Below are positions 6,224-11,825 of a stretch of DNA of 11,825 nucleotides, piece after piece. Each line of letters begins with the position of its first letter. The first letter of the stretch is position 1. The DNA comes from Peptococcaceae bacterium. GTDB lineage: Bacteria; Bacillota; Peptococcia; DRI-13; UBA5745. The stretch is taken from NCBI GenBank assembly GCA_031264885.1, contig JAISDM010000154.1, positions 1 to 11,825 of the forward strand. Reading direction: 5' to 3'. Under the pieces are notes generated by a model that was given only the letters and a program-made list of their open reading frames with translations, had not been told where the DNA came from and ran no database searches. Both the position numbers and the translations under genes were made by a program.

Positions 6224-6865
6224 TCACTGACTTTTCTTCTTTTTGCTCTCGACGGCAATCTGTTCAATCTTGTCGCCATCAACAACAATCGCCTGATTAT
6301 TGCTGATAGGCCGCAAGTCAAGTTTCCCCGAATATTCAGCGATAATTTTTTCCGCGGACTTCTTAAAGGGAAAGTTTGCGCAGTGCGGAACGATAGAAAA
6401 ATCAACAACAGACAACGCCGAAAAATCGCCGTTTAATTCCGGGGCGGCGGCGGGGTCGTCCTTATATTTCAGATACTCAATATCGCCCGAAGCGATAACG
6501 GAACCGGCCGACGCTCCGATATACAGCTTCCCGTTGTTTATATGTTCGACGATGAGCTTGTCCGCTGCTGTGCGCCGCAGCTCTTGAAGCAAGAAAAAGG
6601 TGTTCCCGCCCTCGACGAATATATAATCCGCCTTAGACAGCTTGCGCGCTATATCGTCATGGGACGCGGTTGAAACTTCCAATTCGTCAACCGCCAAACC
6701 AAGTTTACCCAAGGCTTTCAAATCCGCGCCAACAAAGAACGTGACTTTTTCGTGTATGCTTGCCGTTGGGATAAAGACGACTTTCTTTCCGGAACAACCG
6801 CCGGCAAAATCGGGAAACAGCTTTGCCACGCCTGAAAAGTATGATGACAGAAAAAGTCTTTTCAT
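6224..6865 (-). CDS. Peptidase S51 family (dipeptidase E-like / type 1 glutamine amidotransferase-like) protein
   Basis: 213 residues from the ATG at 6865, preceded by AGGAGG with a short spacer. The frame stays open upstream to 7123, but that part runs through repeat DNA and should not be included. Seen: MKRLFLSSYFSG start strand, VVFIPTAS at 29-36, VEGGNTFFLL at 84-93, the nucleophile elbow G117-A-S119-A-G121, and DFSIVPH with candidate catalytic His161. This is the S51 layout, in which Ser119 is the expected nucleophile. PepE members cleave Asp-X dipeptides; whether this one does is unknown. A basic KKKK tail ends the protein. It converges on the DtxR gene with an 82-bp gap and no clear terminator. 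Confidence 0.88.
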   Translation of the reverse strand: MKRLFLSSYFSGVAKLFPDFAGGCSGKKVVFIPTASIHEKVTFFVGADLKALGKLGLAVDELEVSTASHDDIARKLSKADYIFVEGGNTFFLLQELRRTAADKLIVEHINNGKLYIGASAGSVIASGDIEYLKYKDDPAAAPELNGDFSALSVVDFSIVPHCANFPFKKSAEKIIAEYSGKLDLRPISNNQAIVVDGDKIEQIAVESKKKKSQ

Positions 6866-6930
6866 ACGGGTATACCTCCTATCGCGCAAAGGCGAAACGT
6901 CTTCCGTTCCCGCCACGCTTCCGATAAGTA

Positions 6931-6939
6931 AGTATATCA
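6931..6939 (-). promoter_or_regulatory. Extended -10 promoter element for the S51 peptidase gene
   Basis: On the minus strand TGATATACT forms an extended -10 (TGn plus TATACT) about 65 nt upstream of the ATG at 6865. No good -35 box sits at 16-18 bp; the nearest candidate, TTCACA, is 19 bp away. Confidence 0.4.
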
Positions 6940-7002
6940 CAAAACGACATAAGATTGTGAATAAGCCATGAACAATTCCACGAAAATATTTAAGCCCCTT
7001 CG

Positions 7003-7167
7003 ATTCGTAGTTTGGCGTTCCAGCGCCTACCGAGGACGGGCGGCAGAATGCCGCCCCTACATATGCGTCATTCACGGTACCGTAGGGGCGGCATTCTGCC
7101 GCCCGAAACCCCGATCCGCTCATTGCCTGCTCAGGCGCGTTTCGCTAAATCACGCCAAACTACGAAT
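7003..7167. repeat. MITE-like palindromic repeat, copy C, with 16-bp terminal inverted repeats
   Basis: Perfect 16-bp terminal inverted repeats, ATTCGTAGTTTGGCGT at 7003-7018 and its complement at 7152-7167, enclose the perfect 23-bp GC-rich inverted repeat at 7038-7060 and 7082-7104. Read on the minus strand, the right part matches the start of copy B. The 9-mer AAGCCCCTT occurs on both sides, at 6992-7000 and 7177-7185, and could be a target duplication if the true ends extend a few bases past the terminal repeats. There is no transposase, so any mobility would need an enzyme in trans. Confidence 0.75.
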
Positions 7168-7175
7168 TGAAATTC

Positions 7176-7224
7176 AAAGCCCCTTTGCGGTCGGACGCCT
7201 GTCGGACGCCGCCGAGGGGCTTTT
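7176..7224. terminator. Possible terminator-like hairpin
   Basis: AAAGCCCCT (7176-7184) pairs with AGGGGCTTT (7215-7223), with an inner GCGG/CCGC pairing and a tandem TCGGACGCC repeat in the loop. Only four T follow on the + strand. No + strand gene lies directly upstream, so it may be a relic or an insulator ahead of the ugp operon. From 7225 to 7396 I see no strong promoter. Confidence 0.4.
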
Positions 7225-7396
7225 CGCATGGACAACAGCAAAGTCACGGTTATCGTGTTCCCCGGCAGCGGCGAGGACGCGGCGCGGAAAATGAATACTT
7301 TGCGAACATTTTACCAAACCGTGTGTGCCGTTTTTACGTTCGGTGTTTACCATGAAGGCATCGTAAGAATGTTTTGACGGTAACGGAGGGTACACG

Positions 7397-8116
7397 ATGA
7401 CGCAGACACTGAATTTGGCTCACAGGGGATTCGCGGGCGAATATCCCGAAAACACGATGCTTGCCTTTGAGAGGGCGATCGAAGCCGGATGCGACGGGTT
7501 TGAGACTGATGTCCAGCTCAGCGCGGACAGTGAGACGGTTCTCATTCATGACGAGACGGTGGACAGGACGACGGACGGTTCGGGCGTCGTCTGTGAACTG
7601 ACGCTGGAGCAGATCCGCAGGCTCGACGCGGGGGAGGGGGAGCGGGCGCCGACGCTGGCGGAATTGCTCCGGCTCGTCCGGGAGCGGGGGCTGTGGCTGA
7701 ATATAGAGCTGAAAAACGGGATGGCGCCGCGCCCCGGCATGGAGGCGGCGGTGATCCGGCAGGTACGCGCGTTCGGGCTGACGGAACGCGTCATACTGTC
7801 GTCGTTCAATCATCGTTCGATGGTGCTGTGCAAGCAGCTCGCGCCGGAGATAAGGACCGGTCTGCTGTATATGCAGCCGCTGCACGAGGTTCAGAAGTAC
7901 GCGCGGACCTGTGGGGCGGACGCGATTCACCCGCATTACTTGCTCGCGACGCGGGACCCGGACCTCACGCCGCTGTGCCGTGAGGCGCGTGTGGCGATGA
8001 ATGTCTGGACCGCCGACGATCCGGATGTCATCGCTCAGCTGGCTCAAGCGAACGTCAACGCGATTATCTCCAACTATCCGAACCGCGTGCGGGCGGTTCT
8101 GGAGGGCGTGAAATGA
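7397..8116 (+). CDS. ugpQ: Glycerophosphodiester phosphodiesterase
   Basis: 239 residues, the usual length of a soluble cytoplasmic UgpQ-type enzyme that hydrolyses glycerophosphodiesters to sn-glycerol-3-phosphate and an alcohol. Seen: H9-R-G11, P17-E-N-T20, E36-x-D38, H51-D-E53 and E104-x-K106, which are the metal and catalytic residues of the GDPD TIM barrel, plus a C-terminal VNAIISNYPNRV segment typical of the family. There is no signal peptide, so it acts on imported substrate. GGAGGG lies 6 nt before the ATG. The stop overlaps the next start as ATGA, placing it first in the glycerol-phosphate uptake operon. Confidence 0.93.
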   Translation: MTQTLNLAHRGFAGEYPENTMLAFERAIEAGCDGFETDVQLSADSETVLIHDETVDRTTDGSGVVCELTLEQIRRLDAGEGERAPTLAELLRLVRERGLWLNIELKNGMAPRPGMEAAVIRQVRAFGLTERVILSSFNHRSMVLCKQLAPEIRTGLLYMQPLHEVQKYARTCGADAIHPHYLLATRDPDLTPLCREARVAMNVWTADDPDVIAQLAQANVNAIISNYPNRVRAVLEGVK

Positions 8117-8982
8117 GAGTCTCGCGCAAGCGCGATATCGCGCCGTATGTATTTCTCGCGCCCGCGTTTTTGATTTTTGCGCTGTTTTCTTACTTCCCGT
8201 TTCTAAAAACGATTTTGATGAGCGCCACGATCACTAACAGCGGCGGCGAGATGAAAAAATTCGTCGGGTTCCGGAATTATCTCGATTTATTTACAAGCGC
8301 GGAGTTCGTTTCGACGTTGGCCGTAACCGGGAAGTTCATGGCGATGGTGTTCGTTCCGACTCTTGTGTTCGGAATGATCATGGCGCTGCTGACGGAACGC
8401 CGGAACGGGCCTGTGAGCGTGCTGTCGGAGGTGCTTTTTTCGCTGCCTATGGCTGTCGCGTCCGCCTCCGCCGCGATTGTGTGGCGGATGGTGTTCAATC
8501 CGGCTTCCGGGGTTTTGAACTACATTTTGGGCACGAACATTAACTGGCTCGCGGACAAAAATTGGGCGCTGTTTTCTGTGGCGATGGTCACTGTCTGGCT
8601 CCAGGTGGGATTTACGTTCATATTTCTGGTCACGGCGCTGCGCGGCGTTCAGCCGGAGGTCAAAGAGAGCGCGATGATTGACGGCGCCAACGCTTGGAAT
8701 ATATTCTGGAAAATCAAGCTGCCGCTCATTTCTCCGACGCTGTTTTTTGTTGTGTTCTTCAATATGACTCTCAGCTTTCAGAGTTTCGGGCAAATCCGCC
8801 TTTTGACTCAGGGCGGCCCGGGTACGAGTACGACGGTTCTCGTTTATCAGCTTTACCAGGAGGCGTTCATGAACAAGCGTTACGGCTCTTCCGCCGCGAT
8901 GAGCGTCGTTCTGTTCCTGATCATGCTTGCGGTCACGCTGTTTCAAATAAGGCTTGAAAGGAAAGGGGTGTTCTACAATTGA
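8113..8982 (+). CDS. ugpA: ABC transporter permease, UgpA/MalF-like (first membrane subunit)
   Basis: 289 residues with about six membrane segments (roughly 12-34, 70-94, 105-125, 152-176, 205-227 and 260-279). The cytoplasmic EAA loop is ESAMIDGANAWNIFWKIKLP at residues 185-204, where it contacts the ATPase. The LLTQGGPGTSTTVLVYQLY segment is characteristic of the UgpA/sugar-permease branch. It starts within the ugpQ stop (ATGA) and its own stop overlaps the next start as TTGA, so the three products are probably translationally coupled. Glycerol-3-phosphate or glycerophosphodiester as substrate is inferred from ugpQ and the UgpB-like binding protein. Confidence 0.9.
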   Translation: MRVSRKRDIAPYVFLAPAFLIFALFSYFPFLKTILMSATITNSGGEMKKFVGFRNYLDLFTSAEFVSTLAVTGKFMAMVFVPTLVFGMIMALLTERRNGPVSVLSEVLFSLPMAVASASAAIVWRMVFNPASGVLNYILGTNINWLADKNWALFSVAMVTVWLQVGFTFIFLVTALRGVQPEVKESAMIDGANAWNIFWKIKLPLISPTLFFVVFFNMTLSFQSFGQIRLLTQGGPGTSTTVLVYQLYQEAFMNKRYGSSAAMSVVLFLIMLAVTLFQIRLERKGVFYN

Positions 8983-9338
8983 CGAATGTAGTTTCGCAGA
9001 CGAATGTGGTTTCGCGGGGCGGCGGTCGAGCGAGTGTTCCCGGTGACATGGGGGTCTCCGGCGGTACGCGTGTTCCCACCGCCATAGGCGTCCCCGCCAG
9101 TGCGCGCGCCTCTGTTGGGTTGAGTATTCCTGCCGGTTCGCATATTCCCGGTAACGCGAACATTCCCGGTGACTCACGTGTTTCCGATGACTCAAACGTT
9201 CCCATGGATTCACGCGCTCCCGCCGGTTCACATATTCCTGTGGTTTCGCGGGGCGGCGGTCGAGCGAGTGTTCCCGCCAGTGCGCGCGTCTCCGCCGTCG
9301 CACACGTTCCCATCGCCGCGCGCGTCTCCGCCGCCGGC
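8979..9338 (+). repeat. Degenerate 18-bp tandem repeat array inside the ugpE 5' end
   Basis: 360 bp divide into twenty 18-bp units in phase with the codons. The typical unit reads CGT GTT CCC GCC GGT TCG with variation. A 38-bp stretch is exactly repeated at 9005-9042 and 9239-9276, 234 bp apart, which is 13 units. Shorter shared blocks (CCCGCCAGTGCGCGCG near 9089 and 9272; the GCCGGTTC.CATATTCC pair) show further unit duplication. All frames on both strands inherit the six-residue period, so antisense ORFs here are artefacts. Confidence 0.9.
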
Positions 9339-10193
9339 GCGGGTGTTCGCCGGATCGCGGCGGGGGGGCGGGCTTACAACATCGCGGCGCGGGTTCTCAA
9401 GGCGACGGTGAGCGCCGCGATCGGGCTGCTGGTGGCGGCGCCGATACTCTACGGCTTGTCGATGAGTCTCATGCGCGACGCCGACATTATGGCGTTCCCG
9501 CCCAAGATTTTTCCGATTCACGCGACGTTGGAGAATTATTTCAACGTCGTGCGAACCGTGCCGATTTTTCGCTTCATCGGCAACAGCATAGTCGTGTCCG
9601 TCTCGGTGTGCCTGCTGCAGCTTCTGACCTGTTCGATGGCGGCGTACGCCTTTGTGTTCCTGAAGTTTCGCGGGCGAAGGACGCTGTTCGTGGCGGCGCT
9701 GGCGACGATATTGATTCCAGGCGACGCGACCATCATCTCCAATTTTCTGACGGTCACGCGGCTGGGGATGGCGGATACTTTCACCGCGCTGATCGTGCCC
9801 TTCGCGACCTCCGCCACGGGGATTTTTCTGATACGCCAGTTTTATATGAGTGTTCCCAAGGAACTCAAGGAGGCGGCGCTCATCGACGGCTGCGGGGACT
9901 TCCATTTTTTCGTGAAAATCCTGCTCCCGATATCGGCCCCGGTGCTGGGAGCGCTGGCGGTTTTTGCCATCATCAGCACATGGAACCAATACATGTGGCC
10001 GCTTTTGATCACGAACACGCCCGAGAACCGCACCGTTCAGATCGGCATCAGTATGCTCCAGTTTTCCGACGGGATTGTGTACGGGCTGGTCAACGCGGGC
10101 TGTATGCTGGTGTTGATCCCGTCGATCACATTTTTCGTGATTTGCCGGAAAAAGATGGTGGATTCGTTGATTACCGGGTCGGTCAAAGGCTAA
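8979..10193 (+). CDS. ugpE: ABC transporter permease, UgpE/MalG-like, with a 20-hexapeptide N-terminal extension
   Basis: 404 residues; relatives are usually 270-290. Residues 141-404 are a normal second permease: first membrane helix about 142-163, EAA loop KEAALIDGCGDFHFFVKILL at 297-316, and the YMWPLLIT segment typical of MalG/UgpE. Residues 1-120 are twenty hexapeptides of consensus [RHNS]-[VI]-[PS]-x-x-[SA], for example NIPGDS, RVSDDS, NVPMDS. The TTG start overlaps the ugpA stop (TTGA), with AAAGGGG about 10 nt upstream. Few internal starts lie before the first helix (a GTG near 9409), so a shorter protein is possible but poorly supported. The extension should lie in the cytoplasm if topology is standard. 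Confidence 0.85.
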   Translation: MTNVVSQTNVVSRGGGRASVPGDMGVSGGTRVPTAIGVPASARASVGLSIPAGSHIPGNANIPGDSRVSDDSNVPMDSRAPAGSHIPVVSRGGGRASVPASARVSAVAHVPIAARVSAAGAGVRRIAAGGRAYNIAARVLKATVSAAIGLLVAAPILYGLSMSLMRDADIMAFPPKIFPIHATLENYFNVVRTVPIFRFIGNSIVVSVSVCLLQLLTCSMAAYAFVFLKFRGRRTLFVAALATILIPGDATIISNFLTVTRLGMADTFTALIVPFATSATGIFLIRQFYMSVPKELKEAALIDGCGDFHFFVKILLPISAPVLGALAVFAIISTWNQYMWPLLITNTPENRTVQIGISMLQFSDGIVYGLVNAGCMLVLIPSITFFVICRKKMVDSLITGSVKG

Positions 10194-10246
10194 AGGCTAA
10201 GGGCCGCAAGTCAAAACGCCTTAAAAAAGAAAGGGGAAATTCATCT

Positions 10247-11671
10247 ATGTTTAAAAAAACGCTTAAAAAAATCCTGTCCAAAAAAGCCATGAGCGCTGTG
10301 GTTTCGGCGCTGCTGACGGCGGGGTCGTTCGTCGGGTGCGCCGGGAACAGCGCGTCGGCGGGCGACGCGTCCGGGGCCGGGGGAGGCAATTCGGCCCCGA
10401 CACAGGCCGTGGCGCAAACCGCCGGAACAACCCAGCAGAACATCGTGTTCTGGCACTCAATGGGCGGATCCGGAGGGGAGGCCATCGACAAGATGGTCGC
10501 CGACTTCAACGCGTCACAGGATTACATCACCGTCACCGCTCAATTCCAGGGCGAATACGACGACGCGATTACAAAACTCCAGAGCCTCGCGGGCACCGGC
10601 GCCGCCCCCGATATCATGCAGCTCTACGATATCGGGACCCGCTGGATGATCGACAGCGGCAACGCCGTCCCCATGCAGACCCTCATCGACCGCGACGGCT
10701 GGGACGTCAGCGTCGTCGAGCCGAACATCGCGGGCTATTACACCGTGGACGGCATGCTTTATTCGATGCCGTTCAACTCGTCCACGCCGATTATGTACTA
10801 CAATAAGGACTGGTTCCGCGAGGCGGGACTGGATCCGCAAGCGCCGCCCACGAACTGGGACGAACTGGAAGCCGCCGCGTCCGCGCTCACACACGGTGAA
10901 GGCGGCGAAACTTTGTTCGGTTTTACCATGCAGATCTACGGCTGGTTCTTCGAGCAGTACATCTCGAAGCAAAGCCTCGATTACGCGAACAACGGCAACG
11001 GGCGCGAATCCACCGCGACCGCCGTGGAGTTTGATTCCAACGGCGGCGGGCGGGCGCTCCTGGACCGGTGGCTGAATCTCTACAATCAGGGAATATTGGG
11101 CAACCTCGGCCGTGACGGAAATGCGTGCATAGCCGCGTTTGCCACGGGCAAAACAGGGATTATCTTCGGATCGACCGCGTCGATGGCGACGATTCTCGCC
11201 GGCGTGGACGGCGCCTTCGAGGTCGGAACCGGATTCCTGCCCGACTTGACGCCCGGCGTGAACGGAGGCGTTTCCATCGGCGGCGGCTCCCTTTGGATGA
11301 TGGACAAGGGCAGCGACGAGTCCAAAAACGCGGCGTGGGAGTTCATCAAGTACATGGTTTTGCCGGAACAGCAGTTTTACTGGCACACGCAAACCGGATA
11401 TTTTCCGATTAATATCAAGGCTTATGACATTCCGGCGATGAACGGTCATTTGGAAAAAAACCCGCAGTTCCGCACCGCGATCGACCAGTTGCACGCCTCG
11501 CCGGTTTCGGCGCGGGGGGCCTTGATCGGGGTGTTCACCGAAGCCCGCCAGACCGTTGAGCGGAACATCGAAATGATGCTGGACGGTTCGCAGACCCCGG
11601 AGCAGGCGATCGCCGAGATGGCGAAATCGATCAACGCCGCGATTGAGACGTACAACATCGCGAACTCGTAG
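10247..11671 (+). CDS. ugpB: ABC transporter substrate-binding lipoprotein, UgpB-like
   Basis: 474 residues from the ATG at 10247; the frame is open further upstream but only as a shadow of ugpE. Seen: a basic start, a hydrophobic signal segment and a lipobox FVGC with lipidated Cys31, then a Ser/Gly/Thr-rich linker to about residue 64. The mature solute-binding protein follows: IVFWHSMGG at 66-74, YDIGTRWMIDSG at 127-138, and MPFNSSTPIMYYNKDWF at 174-190, hallmarks of the UgpB branch of family 1 binding proteins. It would be anchored outside the membrane and hand glycerol-3-phosphate or a diester to UgpAE. AAGGGG precedes the ATG by about 10 nt; the gap from ugpE is 53 bp. No partner ATPase (UgpC) gene is present in the window. 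Confidence 0.92.
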   Translation: MFKKTLKKILSKKAMSAVVSALLTAGSFVGCAGNSASAGDASGAGGGNSAPTQAVAQTAGTTQQNIVFWHSMGGSGGEAIDKMVADFNASQDYITVTAQFQGEYDDAITKLQSLAGTGAAPDIMQLYDIGTRWMIDSGNAVPMQTLIDRDGWDVSVVEPNIAGYYTVDGMLYSMPFNSSTPIMYYNKDWFREAGLDPQAPPTNWDELEAAASALTHGEGGETLFGFTMQIYGWFFEQYISKQSLDYANNGNGRESTATAVEFDSNGGGRALLDRWLNLYNQGILGNLGRDGNACIAAFATGKTGIIFGSTASMATILAGVDGAFEVGTGFLPDLTPGVNGGVSIGGGSLWMMDKGSDESKNAAWEFIKYMVLPEQQFYWHTQTGYFPINIKAYDIPAMNGHLEKNPQFRTAIDQLHASPVSARGALIGVFTEARQTVERNIEMMLDGSQTPEQAIAEMAKSINAAIETYNIANS

Positions 11672-11676
11672 TAGGA

Positions 11677-11699
11677 GCGGCATCCTGCCGCCCGTTTTT
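11677..11699 (+). terminator. Rho-independent terminator made from half a GC-rich repeat
   Basis: GCGGCA (11677-11682) and TGCCGC (11686-11691) form a hairpin with a TCC loop, followed by CCG and five T (11695-11699). The 23 bp from 11671, overlapping the last base of the ugpB stop, match one arm of the repeats at 2612, 4982 and 7038 with minor changes. Confidence 0.65.
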
Positions 11700-11742
11700 G
11701 GCAAACGCAATTTCCAAATTATACAAATCAAGGAGATGCGAT

Positions 11743-11825
11743 ATGTCGCTTTATCACGCCGGTTCCGTACTCGCGCCGCTGAGTACGGAACGGATCGATT
11801 TGACGCGGGTTGAAGGCGGCGTCTG
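11743..11825 (+). CDS. Start of an unidentified protein, cut by the window end
   Basis: An ATG with a good AAGGAG site 8 nt upstream opens a frame that continues to the edge (MSLYHAGSVLAPLSTER, then IDLTRVEGGV). Only 27 codons are visible and I do not recognise the family. The position after ugpB suggests a related but separately transcribed function, since a terminator-like hairpin lies between them. An 11-bp perfect inverted repeat (11762-11772 with 11781-11791) lies inside the first codons. Confidence 0.6.
   Translation, partial: MSLYHAGSVLAPLSTERIDLTRVEGGV

Noticed and set aside
5823..6227. Minus-strand ORF of 134 residues opposite the DtxR gene
   Set aside because: It lies almost wholly antisense to a clear DtxR-family gene; only about 28 residues lie outside it and no family is recognised.
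6866..7123. N-terminal extension of the S51 peptidase frame back to 7123
   Set aside because: The extra 86 residues run through repeat C and an intergenic promoter, and an AGGAGG site marks the ATG at 6865.
7228..7377. A 49-residue ORF between repeat C and ugpQ
   Set aside because: It has no recognisable family, and its apparent ribosome site is the arm of a terminator-like hairpin.
8287..9303. A 338-residue open frame on the minus strand across ugpA and the hexapeptide array
   Set aside because: It is antisense to a clear permease, is Arg/His-rich without family features, and its repeats simply mirror the 18-bp array.
9608..10246. Upstream extension of the ugpB frame to 9608
   Set aside because: That part is an out-of-frame shadow of ugpE. 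The true start at 10247 has a signal peptide and a ribosome site.

Overview
The window looks like chromosomal DNA from an uncultured Clostridia-type Firmicute. Coding DNA is fairly GC-rich, and clear AGGAGG-type ribosome sites precede several genes. The gene types fit: an EFR1-type flavodoxin/ferredoxin, a His-rich MarR regulator paired with a DtxR regulator, and GNAT acetyltransferases. I have no species-level evidence.

Left part (1-3000): a SAM methyltransferase, a YjbQ/UPF0047 protein and a GrpB-family protein lie on the + strand, mixed with gene debris. The debris is a GNAT gene cut to its first 56 codons and overlapping the GrpB start, an AT-rich SMUG2-type uracil-DNA glycosylase gene with an internal deletion, and the last winged-helix segment of an AlbA_2-type regulator. 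A composite repeat lies between the last two.

Middle part (3000-7000): an EFR1-type flavodoxin/2x[4Fe-4S] protein carries a C-terminal GNAT domain. It is followed by a short orphan ORF and by a convergent stand-alone GNAT gene with its own promoter and an 11-bp dyad. Next comes a MarR-DtxR regulator pair behind a promoter buried in a 21-bp perfect inverted repeat. This pair resembles the regulators of ferrous-iron (feo) loci, but no feo genes follow. A convergent peptidase S51 (dipeptidase E-like) gene closes this part.

Right part (7000-11825): a glycerol-3-phosphate/glycerophosphodiester uptake operon, ugpQ-ugpA-ugpE-ugpB, with 4-nt overlaps between the first three genes, a terminator after ugpB, and the start of an unidentified gene at the edge. 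No ATPase gene is present in the window. The second permease (ugpE) has about 120 extra N-terminal residues. They are twenty consecutive hexapeptides encoded by a degenerate 18-bp tandem array that begins exactly at its TTG start codon. This is the most unusual feature here.

Three copies and one half copy of a GC-rich nested-palindrome repeat are scattered through the intergenic spaces. Some carry TTCGTAGTTTGG-like ends and some carry a second dyad of the CATTCTGGG...CCCAGAATCC type. They sit next to gene fragments and create several spurious ORFs.
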